Origin: Natronomonas marina
GTDB taxonomy: Archaea > Halobacteriota > Halobacteria > Halobacteriales > Haloarculaceae
Direction: 5' to 3'
NCBI RefSeq assembly: GCF_024298905.1
Contig: NZ_CP101154.1
Span: 3,060,932 to 3,124,931, forward strand
Length of the DNA stretch: 64,000 bases
In this document: positions 1-9,225 of the stretch, piece by piece
How the letters are laid out: each line of letters starts with the position of its first letter
Numbering within the stretch: position 1 is the first letter of the stretch
Notes under the pieces: model-generated
Seen by the model: only the letters and a program-made list of their open reading frames with translations
Told to the model about the DNA's origin: nothing
The model's database searches: none
Made by a program: the position numbers and the translations under genes

Positions 1-673
1 TCACCCGCGTCACCTCCTTCGAGAATATCCGGCCGCCATCCCGGACTCGCCTGTTGATTCGTCGGGCCTCCTCCTCGCGGTCGTCGGGGACGATGTACTC
101 GTCCAGCGACTCGCCGACGATCTCGTCGGCCGAGTAGCCGAACACCTCCTCGAAGGCGGGGTTGACCCGCCGGACGACCGGGGTTTCGCCGTCGAGTTCC
201 ACCTCGACGGTCGGCTGGGTGAGCCGCTCGAACAGGACGTGGAATCGGCGGTGCTCCGCCTCGAGCCGCCGCTCTGCGCGGAACTGGCTCACCGCGTTCG
301 TGATGCGGTTGGCCAGCAGACCGTACTGTTCGGTGCCGGCGCCCTTCTGGAGGTAGTCGGTGACGCCGACCGACACCGCCTCGCCCGCGACCGCCTCGCT
401 TCCCTTCCCGGTGAAGAGGATGAAGGGGAGGTCGGGATGGGTCTCGCGGACGCTCTCGAAGAGTTCAAGTCCGTCCATCCGCGGCATGTCGTAGTCGGAG
501 ACGACGCAATCGAACTCCCGATCGGCGAGACGATCGAGCGCCTCCCGCGCCCCCGTGGTGGTCTCGACGTCGAGCCGCGAATCCTCCCGCTCGAGGAACC
601 TGGCCGCCACCTCGGTGAGACCGGGGTCGTCGTCGACGTGGAGGACGTCGATGGAGCCGTCCCAACCACTCAT
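1..673 (-). CDS. Response regulator with receiver and PAS domains (5' part; runs off the left edge)
   Basis: Reading from the ATG at 671-673 leftwards gives 224 codons with no stop, so the C-terminus lies outside the window. Residues 7-120 form a CheY-like receiver: acidic pair after VLHVDD, phospho-acceptor Asp60 in the SDYDMPRMDG motif, and a conserved Lys in YLQKG. Residues from about 140 are a PAS domain (RRVNPAFEEVFGYSADEIVG). Haloarchaeal proteins of this layout usually continue into further PAS/GAF and histidine-kinase or bacterio-opsin-activator modules, but none is visible here. It is divergent from hel308 and has its own TATA box at 698-703, which places the transcript start at or next to the ATG. 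Confidence 0.85.
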   Translation of the reverse strand, partial: MSGWDGSIDVLHVDDDPGLTEVAARFLEREDSRLDVETTTGAREALDRLADREFDCVVSDYDMPRMDGLELFESVRETHPDLPFILFTGKGSEAVAGEAVSVGVTDYLQKGAGTEQYGLLANRITNAVSQFRAERRLEAEHRRFHVLFERLTQPTVEVELDGETPVVRRVNPAFEEVFGYSADEIVGESLDEYIVPDDREEEARRINRRVRDGGRIFSKEVTRV

Positions 674-695
674 GACCCGGGCGTTCGGCCCGCCG

Positions 696-704
696 CGGTA
701 TAAA
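696..704 (-). promoter_or_regulatory. TATA box for the response-regulator gene
   Basis: On the minus strand the sequence reads GGTTTATACC, centred about 28 bp upstream of the ATG at 673. This is the normal archaeal TATA-to-start distance for a leaderless haloarchaeal transcript. Confidence 0.6.
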
Positions 705-790
705 CCTGAAAGCGAGAACGAAAGTCGAATCCGCGGACGCGAGAACCGAATCCGAACGGACGGGAGCCGACGCCCGAACCGAGGAGCGAT

Positions 791-799
791 GATTTAAAC
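791..799 (+). promoter_or_regulatory. TATA box for hel308
   Basis: TTTAAA at 793-798 lies about 28 bp before the ATG at 824, giving an essentially leaderless transcript for the hel308-cgi121 operon. Confidence 0.6.
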
Positions 800-823
800 C
801 CGACGACGCATTACCCGACAGCA

Positions 824-3076
824 ATGGACGTCGCCGACGTGTCGGGCGTTCCCCCGTGGTTCGCCGACCACCTCCGGGCGGAGGGCATCGAGTCGCTGTA
901 CCCGCCGCAGGCCGAGGCCGTCGAATCCGGCGTGACCGACGGCGAGAGCCTCGTCGCCTCCGTGCCGACCGCCAGCGGCAAGACGCTCGTCGCCCAGCTA
1001 GCGATGCTGTCGGCGGTCGAGCGGGGCGGCAAGGCGCTGTACATCGTCCCACTGCGGGCGCTGGCCAGCGAGAAGCGCGAGGAGTTCTCGATCTTCGAGG
1101 AGCACGGCGTCTCCGTCGGCGTCGCCACCGGCGACTACGAGGACACCGGCGAGTGGCTGGCCGACAAAGACGTCATCGTCGCAACCAGCGAGAAGGTCGA
1201 CTCCCTCGTTCGGAACGGCGCGCCGTGGGTCGACGACCTCGACTGCGTCGTCGCCGACGAGGTCCACCTCGTCGACGACCCCGGCCGGGGACCGACGCTC
1301 GAGGTAACGCTTGCGAAACTCCGCCGCATCAACCCCGCGCTGCAGGTGGTCGCGCTGTCGGCGACGGTCGGCAACGCCGCCGACGTCGCCGAGTGGCTCG
1401 ACGCCGAGTTGGTCGACTCGACGTGGCGACCCATCGAACTCCGGAAGGGCGTCCACTACGGGCAGGCGGTCCACTACGGCGACGGCTCCCAGCAGGAGCT
1501 CCGCGTCGAGTCGGGCGAGAAACCGACCGCCGCCATCGTCCGGGACACGCTCGCCGACGACGGCTCGACGCTCGTGTTCGTCAACTCCCGGCGGAACGCC
1601 GAGAGCGCCGCAAAGCGGCTGGCGAACACGACGAAGGGCCGGCTGGACCGTGAGGAGCGCCAGCGGCTCGCGGAACTGGCCGAGGAACTGCGCGGCGTCT
1701 CCGACACCGAGACGAGCGAGGACCTCGCCGACTGCGTCGAGGCGGGCGCCGCCTTCCACCACGCCGGCTGTGCCTCCGAGCACCGCTCCATCGTCGAGGA
1801 CGCCTTCCGCGAGCGGCTCATCAAGGTGATTGCGGCGACGCCGACGCTGGCCGCCGGCGTCAACACCCCCTCGCGGCGGGTCGTCGTCCGGGACTGGCGG
1901 CGCTACTCCGGGGAGGCCGGCGGGATGCAACCGCTGTCGGTGCTGGAGGTCCACCAGATGATGGGCCGGGCCGGCCGGCCGGGACGGGATCCCTACGGCG
2001 AGGCGCTGCTGCTGGCCAACAGCCACGACGAACTCGACGAGTTGCTCGACCGGTACGTGTGGGCCGACCCCGAGCCGGTCGAGTCGAAACTGGCCCGCGA
2101 GCCGTCGATGCGGACGCACCTGCTGGCGACGGTCGCTTCGGGGTTCGCCGACTCGCGGGCGGCGCTGCTGGAGTTCCTCGACCAGACGCTGTACGCCACC
2201 CAGTACCGCGATGGCGGCGGGACGGACAACTTAGAGCGGGTCGTCGACACGACGCTCGAGTACCTCGAGGCCAACGGGTTCGTCGAGGGCGGCGGCGACG
2301 AGCGCCTGGAGGCGACGAACCTGGGGCACACCGTCTCGCGGCTCTACCTCGACCCGATGAGCGCCGCCGAGATAATCGACGGCCTGGAGGCGACCGCCGA
2401 GCCGACCGCGCTGGGGCTGTACCACCTCGTCTCCCGGACGCCGGACATGTACGAACTGTACCTCCGGTCGGGCGACGACGAGGAGTACACGATGGTGGCC
2501 TACGAGCGGGAATCGGAGTTCTGCGGCGACCTGCCCAGCGAGTTCGAGGAGGAGCGCTTCGAGGACTGGCTGTCGGCGCTGAAGACCGCCCGTATGCTGG
2601 AGGACTGGGCCAGCGAGGTCGACGAGGACGAGATCGCCGAGGAGTACGGCGTCGGCCCGGGCGACATCCGCGGAAAGGTCGACACCGCCGAGTGGCTGCT
2701 CGGGGCCGCCGAGTCGCTGGCGGGCGAACTCGACCTCGCCAGCGTCCCGGCTATCCGCGAGGCCCGCAAGCGCGTCCAGCACGGCGTCGGCGAGGAACTC
2801 ATCGACCTGGCGGGCGTCCGGGGCGTCGGCCGCAAGCGGGCCCGGCGGCTCTTCGAGGCCGGCATCGAGACCCGGGCGGACCTCCGGGAGGCCGACAAGT
2901 CGGTCGTCCTCGGCGCGCTCCGGGGACGCGAGAAGACCGCCGAGAACGTCCTCGAGGCGGCGGGCCACCAGCACCCGGAGATGGACGGCGTCGTGCCGGA
3001 CGCCTCGGCCGCCCCCGAGGAAGACGAGTCGGCGGCCGAGGACGGCCGGGGACAGGCCAACCTGGGTGACTTCTGA
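824..3076 (+). CDS. hel308: ATP-dependent DNA helicase Hel308
   Basis: A 750-residue superfamily 2 (Ski2-like) 3'-5' DNA helicase that acts on forked and stalled replication structures. The Walker A motif is VPTASGKT (residues 48-55), the DEVH box lies near residue 146, SAT (motif III) near 178, and motif VI is in [12 protein letters not shown]. After the two RecA domains come the winged-helix and ratchet domains, and a helix-hairpin-helix ([19 protein letters not shown], around residues 660-685) that grips single-stranded DNA. The length matches the archaeal family. The stop codon overlaps the start of cgi121 by one base, an arrangement I recall as common in haloarchaea. The C-terminal 30 residues are an acidic tail. 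Confidence 0.95.
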   Translation: MDVADVSGVPPWFADHLRAEGIESLYPPQAEAVESGVTDGESLVASVPTASGKTLVAQLAMLSAVERGGKALYIVPLRALASEKREEFSIFEEHGVSVGVATGDYEDTGEWLADKDVIVATSEKVDSLVRNGAPWVDDLDCVVADEVHLVDDPGRGPTLEVTLAKLRRINPALQVVALSATVGNAADVAEWLDAELVDSTWRPIELRKGVHYGQAVHYGDGSQQELRVESGEKPTAAIVRDTLADDGSTLVFVNSRRNAESAAKRLANTTKGRLDREERQRLAELAEELRGVSDTETSEDLADCVEAGAAFHHAGCASEHRSIVEDAFRERLIKVIAATPTLAAGVNTPSRRVVVRDWRRYSGEAGGMQPLSVLEVHQMMGRAGRPGRDPYGEALLLANSHDELDELLDRYVWADPEPVESKLAREPSMRTHLLATVASGFADSRAALLEFLDQTLYATQYRDGGGTDNLERVVDTTLEYLEANGFVEGGGDERLEATNLGHTVSRLYLDPMSAAEIIDGLEATAEPTALGLYHLVSRTPDMYELYLRSGDDEEYTMVAYERESEFCGDLPSEFEEERFEDWLSALKTARMLEDWASEVDEDEIAEEYGVGPGDIRGKVDTAEWLLGAAESLAGELDLASVPAIREARKRVQHGVGEELIDLAGVRGVGRKRARRLFEAGIETRADLREADKSVVLGALRGREKTAENVLEAAGHQHPEMDGVVPDASAAPEEDESAAEDGRGQANLGDF

Positions 3077-3588
3077 TGCGCCTCGTCGAGGGTATCGTCG
3101 AGATCGGCGACGAGAGCGGCGAGCCGTTCCCCGACGTCGAGGCGTTCGTCGACCGCCTCGATGCGGTCGCCGACGAGCACGGGGCGACCGTCCAGGCGTT
3201 CGACGCCCGCTACGTCGTCTCCGAGCGCCACCTCGAGCGGGCCGTCGAGTTGGCCGACCGGGAGCGAGGACGCGGCGAGGGTATCGCCCGTGAGCGGAGC
3301 GTCGAAATCCTGCTGTACGCGGCCGGCCGCCGCCAGATAAATCGTGCGCTGGAGATGGGTGTCGACGAGGGCGAGACGCCGGTCGTCGTCCTCGTCGATA
3401 GCGGCGACGAGGCGGCCGCCGCCGAGGCCGTCCGCGGGACGCTGGAACCTGCGGAGACGCTCGGCGAGTACGACGAGGCGACTGTCAGGGAGTTCTTCGA
3501 GGTCGGCGCGTCGGAACTCGATGCGACCGACCGCGGACTGGAGGCGCTCGTCCTCGAGCGGGTCGCACTCCTGGTCGTCGACCGATGA
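3076..3588 (+). CDS. cgi121: KEOPS complex subunit Cgi121
   Basis: A 170-residue protein. KEOPS installs N6-threonylcarbamoyladenosine at position 37 of ANN-decoding tRNAs, and Cgi121 binds the tRNA 3' CCA end and the Bud32 kinase. The family signature is the conserved stretch RSVEILLYAAGRRQINRALE, in which the Cgi121 fold contacts Bud32. It is translationally coupled to hel308 by the overlap TGATG. Another KEOPS subunit, Pcc1, is encoded at 47.6 kb in this window. The kinase-endopeptidase fusion is not here. The start at 3076 is supported by the overlap. Confidence 0.9.
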   Translation: MRLVEGIVEIGDESGEPFPDVEAFVDRLDAVADEHGATVQAFDARYVVSERHLERAVELADRERGRGEGIARERSVEILLYAAGRRQINRALEMGVDEGETPVVVLVDSGDEAAAAEAVRGTLEPAETLGEYDEATVREFFEVGASELDATDRGLEALVLERVALLVVDR

Positions 3589-3657
3589 GCGGCCGCCGTC
3601 GCCCCGACGAATCGCCGGAGTAGACAACCGTTTCAGGCCCGGCCCGTTACCGGCCGT

Positions 3658-4518
3658 ATGCAGCAGGGGAGCACCGATTCGGGGGTCGTCAGCGTCGAGG
3701 TGACGGACGGTCGCCGGGGGCGAGTCGAGACGGACGTTCACTACCGGGTCGCCGGCGAAGGGGCGCCGGTCGTGCTGTTGCACGGCATCGGCCTCGACGC
3801 GGCGGAAGTGTCGTGGCGGCACACGCTGCCGGCGCTGGCCGAGGAGTACCGCGTCTACGCGCCGGACTTCCCGGGCCACGGCGACAGCGACCGGCCGAGC
3901 GTCCGGTACACCCACGAGTTCTTCCTCGAGGTGCTGGAGTCGTTTCTCGCGTCGCTGGACATCGAGGGGGCGCCGCTCGTCGGGGCGTCGATGGGCGGCG
4001 GCGTCGCCCTGGGCTACGCCATCGAGCACGACGTCGAGCGGCTGGTGCTGGCGGACGGCTACGGGCTCGGGCGGGACGCCCCCTGGCGCCCGGCGGCGAG
4101 TACCTTCCTGCGGGTGCCGGGCGCCGCGAGCGGCCTGTGGCGGACCGTGGGCGCGACCCGCGCCTCGGTCCGGGCTCACCTGCAGGCGCTGACCGGCGGC
4201 GGCGGTCCGAGCGACGAGCACGTCGAGGACGTCTACGAGGCGATTCAGGACGCCTCCGTCGGGCGGGCGATGGCGAGCTGGCAGCGAAGCGAGTTCCGCT
4301 ACGACGGGCTGCGGACCTGCTATCTGGACCGGCTCTCGGAGCTGTCGGCGCCGGCGCTCTTCGTCCACGGGACGGCGGACCCGCTGTTGCCGGCGTCGTG
4401 GTCCGAGCGGGCGGCAGCCAGAACGGGCGGAACGCTCGCGGCCTTCGAGGGCTGTGGGCACTGGCCCTCCAGGGAGACCCCCGAGCGGTTCAACCGGCGG
4501 GTCCGGTCGTTCCTCTAG
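3658..4518 (+). CDS. Alpha/beta-hydrolase fold protein
   Basis: 286 residues with the alpha/beta-hydrolase core. There is an oxyanion-hole motif (VVLLHGIGLDA), a nucleophile elbow GASMGG with the catalytic Ser, an acidic residue in HGTADPLLP, and a late catalytic His in GCGHWPSRE. Substrate cannot be inferred. Proteins of this type are annotated as esterases, epoxide hydrolases or haloperoxidases. It has no signal peptide and so is cytoplasmic. Its stop overlaps the stop of the convergent MaoC gene by 4 bases. Confidence 0.85.
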   Translation: MQQGSTDSGVVSVEVTDGRRGRVETDVHYRVAGEGAPVVLLHGIGLDAAEVSWRHTLPALAEEYRVYAPDFPGHGDSDRPSVRYTHEFFLEVLESFLASLDIEGAPLVGASMGGGVALGYAIEHDVERLVLADGYGLGRDAPWRPAASTFLRVPGAASGLWRTVGATRASVRAHLQALTGGGGPSDEHVEDVYEAIQDASVGRAMASWQRSEFRYDGLRTCYLDRLSELSAPALFVHGTADPLLPASWSERAAARTGGTLAAFEGCGHWPSRETPERFNRRVRSFL

Positions 4519-5123
4519 GCGGACGAGTCGATGAGGACGACCGCTTCGCCGTCGATGATGCGGGTGTCGCCGCCGTCGACGACCGTCCGGAGCCGGTAGC
4601 GGTCGTCGCCGAGCGCCTCGACGATGGTGACCTCGGCGGTGACCCGGTCGCCGATGCGGACCGGCGCGCGGAACTCGAGGTCCTGCGAGAGGTAGACGAC
4701 GTTGCCGGGGAACCGCGCCAGGGCGGCGCTGATGAGACCGGCAACCAGGGTCCCGTGGACGATTCGGCCCTCGAAGCGGGTCTCCTCGGCCCACTCCTCG
4801 TCGAGGTGGAGGGGGTTCGTGTCGCCGGAGGCGGCGGCGAAGCGGTCGACATCGTCCTCCGAGAGGGTCTTGCTGAACCGGACGGTGTCGCCGACGGTCG
4901 GCTCCCCGTCGACGTGGACCTCGGAGGTCCACTCGGCGAGGTCCTCGCCGGGATCGATACGGTCCTCGGCGTCGGCGGCGGGTGGGGTCGCCTCGTCTGA
5001 TCCGTCGGCCGGCGGGCTGAACGCCTCGATTGCCGCCCGGTTGGCCCGCATCGCGCTGTCGAACATCCGGGCCGACGTCTCCGACCACATCTCGAACACC
5101 GACGAGGGCGAACCGTGACTCAT
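4515..5123 (-). CDS. MaoC-type (R)-enoyl-CoA hydratase
   Basis: 202 residues. The C-terminal 145 residues are a hot-dog-fold MaoC hydratase with the catalytic motif GDTNPLHLDE (Asp and His) and the following GRIVHGTLVAG loop. The N-terminal 60 residues are a short helical extension. Such enzymes hydrate enoyl-CoA to (R)-3-hydroxyacyl-CoA, the monomer for polyhydroxyalkanoate synthesis (PhaJ role). In PHA-making haloarchaea a maoC gene lies beside phaR-phaP-phaE-phaC. Here the divergent neighbour is an AbrB-domain protein, consistent with that setting, but the synthase genes do not follow. It could instead serve general fatty-acyl metabolism. Confidence 0.85.
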   Translation of the reverse strand: MSHGSPSSVFEMWSETSARMFDSAMRANRAAIEAFSPPADGSDEATPPAADAEDRIDPGEDLAEWTSEVHVDGEPTVGDTVRFSKTLSEDDVDRFAAASGDTNPLHLDEEWAEETRFEGRIVHGTLVAGLISAALARFPGNVVYLSQDLEFRAPVRIGDRVTAEVTIVEALGDDRYRLRTVVDGGDTRIIDGEAVVLIDSSA

Positions 5124-5145
5124 GTGCCCGAACTACAGGCCACCT

Positions 5146-5156
5146 CTACTAAAGGG
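5146..5156 (-). promoter_or_regulatory. TATA box for the MaoC gene
   Basis: The minus strand reads CCCTTTAGTAG, centred about 27 bp upstream of the ATG at 5123. This is typical of a leaderless haloarchaeal promoter. Confidence 0.6.
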
Positions 5157-5211
5157 TGCTGTTGTTACGGGGAGTGAGTGTCAACAGATGGTACTCTACG
5201 TCTTCATGTGG

Positions 5212-5223
5212 TTCCTATAGGAA
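5212..5223. promoter_or_regulatory. Perfect 12-bp palindrome, candidate operator of the AbrB-domain gene
   Basis: TTCCTATAGGAA is a perfect inverted repeat immediately upstream of, and touching, the BRE/TATA region (CTTATCT, 5227-5233) of the AbrB-domain gene whose ATG is at 5259. Position and symmetry suit a dimeric regulator competing with TFB/TBP. That the AbrB-domain protein itself binds it is inference. Confidence 0.45.
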
Positions 5224-5258
5224 TGCTTATCTGTTTGGAGCCCCGACAGCGGACAACG

Positions 5259-5591
5259 ATGACCGACGAGGACGACGACAGGGACGGGCTCATGTGGCCC
5301 CCGAACCTCCTGAAGAACATCCAAGACGTCTCGGAGACGGCGACTCGCCAACAGCAGGAGGCGCTCCAGCAGTTGCTGCTCGGCGCCGGCGCCGGCGGCG
5401 GGACCCCCGATCTCGGCGACCTCTCCGATCAGATGGGCGCCATGACACAGATGGCGACGTTCAAGACCCGCATCCAGAGCGGCGGACGAATCTCGATTCC
5501 CGACGCCGAGCGGGAGGCGCTGGACATCCAGGAGGGCGACATCGTCCAGACCGTCGTCGTGCCGGTCAAGCGGAACCGCGACGAGGACTGA
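5259..5591 (+). CDS. AbrB-domain protein, possibly the PHA regulator PhaR
   Basis: 110 residues. The C-terminal ~45 residues form an AbrB/MazE/SpoVT swapped-hairpin DNA-binding fold (KTRIQSGGRISIPDAEREAL then DIQEGDIVQTVVVP). The N-terminal half is helical and amphipathic (MWPPNLLKNIQ, then Gln-rich), unlike a simple antitoxin. I chose the ATG at 5259 because a TATA box sits 29 bp upstream. The longer reading frame starting at 5178 would begin upstream of that promoter. Context (divergent MaoC) resembles the haloarchaeal pha cluster, in which PhaR carries an AbrB-like domain. No toxin gene is adjacent, so an antitoxin role is unlikely. The next gene downstream is a transposon, so the expected phaP/phaE/phaC are missing here. 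Confidence 0.75.
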   Translation: MTDEDDDRDGLMWPPNLLKNIQDVSETATRQQQEALQQLLLGAGAGGGTPDLGDLSDQMGAMTQMATFKTRIQSGGRISIPDAEREALDIQEGDIVQTVVVPVKRNRDED

Positions 5592-5765
5592 TCCTGACCG
5601 CCGGGGGTGGTACCGCCAGCGGTCCGTCAGTTACGGAAGTGCGAGGAGAAAGCCCCGTCGTTCAGGGCGGGGATGAATCCGACAGCCGATGACACAACCC
5701 ACCGACGATAGCACGGCCTGATATTCCAACAAATTCTTAAAACAGCGCATACATTTACAGTTGTA

Positions 5766-6112
<347 letters not shown>

Positions 6113-7280
6113 CACCCCGATAGTCATTCGGGGAAGTTATTGAGGAAAACCGTCTTTTCGATGTAATGACTGGCCGTGAGAAAGAAGTTGTACGCCACCT
6201 GAGCGAGGAAGACCTGGATAGACTGCTCACGGAAACTGACGACGTGAAGCAACACGAACGGCTCGTGTTCATCAAACGGCTATACAAGGGAGCGACGCTC
6301 GCTGAAGCCGCTGATGACGTTGGGCGATCAGAGGGGACAGCTGACAACTGGGTCGAACGCTGGAATGAAGGAGGACTGGGCAAACTCACGCCGAACTTCG
6401 GGGGCGGCAGGCCCCCGAAGCTCGGCGAGGCCGAACAGCAGCGACTGATCGAGCGACTCCGTGAGGGCCAGCCCTGGAAAAAACAGGAGATTCAGCATCT
6501 CCTCAACGAGGAATTCAATATCGAGTATCATCCACACTATCTACCGACGTTTCTGGACAACCTCGGCCTCTCGTACGCTATTCCACGGACGAAACGTCCT
6601 GATCGACCAGACGACGCCGAAGGGATTCTCGACGAACGCGTCGAGTACGCGTTCGACGAGGATGCCGACGATCAGCCTCACAACAAACGAGAGAAAGATC
6701 AAGACGACGAAGACTGGGACCGTGACGAGGATATTCGAACAGATGGTGGCACAGTCATCGGGTTTTTCGACCTGTCACATCCACAGCCGTGGGACAATTC
6801 TCAGCGGATGTACACAGTTGATGACCCACACATCACCCGGCCGCTGGTGAAAATCGACACACCAGCGGCCGGGTTCTATGCACTCAACGGTGAGAGTGTA
6901 CTGTCGTTTCCGCCGAACCAGGAGAAAGAACAGATCTGTGAGTGCTTCGAGACGATCCGCGAGCAGAATCCGCGTACCCGGATTCTGCTCGTTTTAGATA
7001 ACTTCTCATCTCACATTTGCAAGTACACTCGCAAGCGTGCCCACGAACTAGGAATTGATCTCGTATTCCTTCCGGTTGGATCGCCGCATCTCAATCCAAT
7101 CGAGCCAGTCTGGAAAAGTCTCAAGTGGGAGTCATCACCGCTGATTGTCGAAGATGAAGACGAGTACCGAACACTCCTTGACGATCTGTTCGAAGAACTG
7201 ACCGAGCAACTGAGCTTCGCTGCATCGTGGATTGACAATCACCTCAGTGGATTCCTCAATAAGATCCGCTAATCACTATA

Positions 7281-7286
<6 letters not shown>
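6113..7286 (+). mobile_element. IS630-family insertion sequence inside tnpB
   Basis: About 1.17 kb with imperfect terminal inverted repeats: left from 6113 and right read backwards from 7286 share CACCCC, ATAGT, ATT and TTATTGAGGAA at matching spacing. IS630/Tc1 elements duplicate a TA dinucleotide, and TA flanks both ends (6111-6112 and 7287-7288). An alternative placement uses TA at 6121-6122 and 7279-7280 (element 6123-7278), which would restore WWYTPIGVYDD in the host protein. In that case the outer TACACCCC/GGGGTGTA arms are host sequence. One transposase gene fills the element. Confidence 0.8.
6166..7272 (+). CDS. IS630-family transposase
   Basis: 368 residues. The N-terminal ~130 residues carry two helix-turn-helix units ([19 protein letters not shown] and a winged helix ending [11 protein letters not shown]). 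An Asp/Glu-rich linker follows around residues 145-200. The C-terminal DDE catalytic domain has Asp in [11 protein letters not shown], Asp in [10 protein letters not shown], and the IS630 signature [16 protein letters not shown] holding the final acidic residue. The length is typical and no frameshift or stop is present, so the gene looks intact and possibly active. Codon use is less GC-biased than in neighbouring chromosomal genes. Confidence 0.9.
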   Translation: MTGREKEVVRHLSEEDLDRLLTETDDVKQHERLVFIKRLYKGATLAEAADDVGRSEGTADNWVERWNEGGLGKLTPNFGGGRPPKLGEAEQQRLIERLREGQPWKKQEIQHLLNEEFNIEYHPHYLPTFLDNLGLSYAIPRTKRPDRPDDAEGILDERVEYAFDEDADDQPHNKREKDQDDEDWDRDEDIRTDGGTVIGFFDLSHPQPWDNSQRMYTVDDPHITRPLVKIDTPAAGFYALNGESVLSFPPNQEKEQICECFETIREQNPRTRILLVLDNFSSHICKYTRKRAHELGIDLVFLPVGSPHLNPIEPVWKSLKWESSPLIVEDEDEYRTLLDDLFEELTEQLSFAASWIDNHLSGFLNKIR

Positions 7287-8217
<931 letters not shown>

Positions 8218-8352
8218 CGCACCGGGACCGAGGTGGAGTGAGGCCGAGACGGGTCGTAGCAGTCCGTGCGACGCCGTCCGAGACCGGCGCTTGCGAGCCG
8301 AGAACACCACATCCGCCCCGGCTTCGAGGTCGCCGGGAACGCCCGTTCGGGC
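8218..8352. other. Non-coding gap
   Basis: 135 bp between the transposon right end and the CPBP protease stop. It has normal high GC. I see no gene, hairpin or promoter in it. The first 15-20 bases would be the guide portion of any RNA made by the adjacent tnpB element. Confidence 0.5.
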
Positions 8353-9141
8353 TCAGAACGCGACGGCGGCCGCGAGGAGGCCGGTCGGCGCGTTCGTGAC
8401 GTCGCCCACCAGCAGCAGCGTGAGCAGGACGGAGTTGTGCGTGCTGTGCAGCAGCCAGGGAACGACGAGGTTGCCGGTGTACTCGTAGACGGCCCCGAGC
8501 ACGAGGCCGGGGACGAGCAACACCAGCACGGTCACCGCGACCGCCGAGGGGCTGCCGGCGAGGGCGGCGACGTGGACGACGGCGAAGATGCTCCCGGCGA
8601 TGGCGACCGCGGGCACGGCCGACAGCCGTTCGCGGAGCCGGTTCTGGACGATACCCCGGTAGAGTAGCTCCTCGGAGGGACCGACGACGAGGAACATCAC
8701 GACGATCCCGACCGGTATCAGCTCGGGATTGTCCGCGAACACCGCCGCCCCCTGGTTCTCCGCGGGTTCGGGGAGGAACTGCAGGACGGCCGCCAGGACG
8801 GCTACCAGAACCCCGATGATGGCCAGATAGCCGGCGACGACGACGCCGAGGTCCCGCAGTGACGGCCGTCTGATGCCGAGATACGAGCGGACGGCCGGCC
8901 ACTCGAGGCCGCGGCCCCGGAGGTACGCCAGCCCGAGACCGACGAAGCCGACGTACTGCCCGAGGACGATCGAGACGACGAACACCGTCCCGAACGCGAG
9001 GCCGGCGGCTCCGCCGAGGAGGCCGACCGGTATCGAGACGACGGCGAGAGCGACGATACCCGCGACGCCGAGACCGACCGCGGCGCCGACAGTTCGCAGC
9101 GGTGACTCCGTTGCCCGGCCGTCCGCTGGAGGGGATTCCAT
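8353..9141 (-). CDS. CPBP-family intramembrane metalloprotease
   Basis: 262 residues from the ATG at 9141 (MESPPADGRA). About seven hydrophobic helices make it a polytopic membrane protein. The Abi/CAAX-protease (CPBP, Rce1-like) motifs are present: GPSEELLYRGIV with the paired Glu and the Arg, then the His in FAVVHVAAL, and HSTHN near the end. Bacterial and archaeal members process prenylated or membrane-bound substrates or act in bacteriocin self-immunity. The substrate here is unknown. The longer frame starting at 9177 lacks support because its first 12 residues are upstream of a better start. Confidence 0.85.
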   Translation of the reverse strand: MESPPADGRATESPLRTVGAAVGLGVAGIVALAVVSIPVGLLGGAAGLAFGTVFVVSIVLGQYVGFVGLGLAYLRGRGLEWPAVRSYLGIRRPSLRDLGVVVAGYLAIIGVLVAVLAAVLQFLPEPAENQGAAVFADNPELIPVGIVVMFLVVGPSEELLYRGIVQNRLRERLSAVPAVAIAGSIFAVVHVAALAGSPSAVAVTVLVLLVPGLVLGAVYEYTGNLVVPWLLHSTHNSVLLTLLLVGDVTNAPTGLLAAAVAF

Positions 9142-9225
9142 GCCGGAACTGTGGGCGCAGGGCTGTAAATAGGGCACGGAGTCGGCGGGCCGGTCGGGGC
9201 CGCAGGGCGACGAGCCCGGCTGCCC

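Noticed and set aside
2500..5088. An 862-codon minus-strand frame over hel308, cgi121 and the hydrolase
   Set aside because: It runs opposite three well-supported genes, is Arg/Pro-rich and lacks any domain.
5259..5591. AbrB-domain protein as antitoxin of a toxin-antitoxin pair
   Set aside because: No toxin-sized gene is adjacent on the same strand, and the protein has an additional N-terminal half not found in MazE-type antitoxins.
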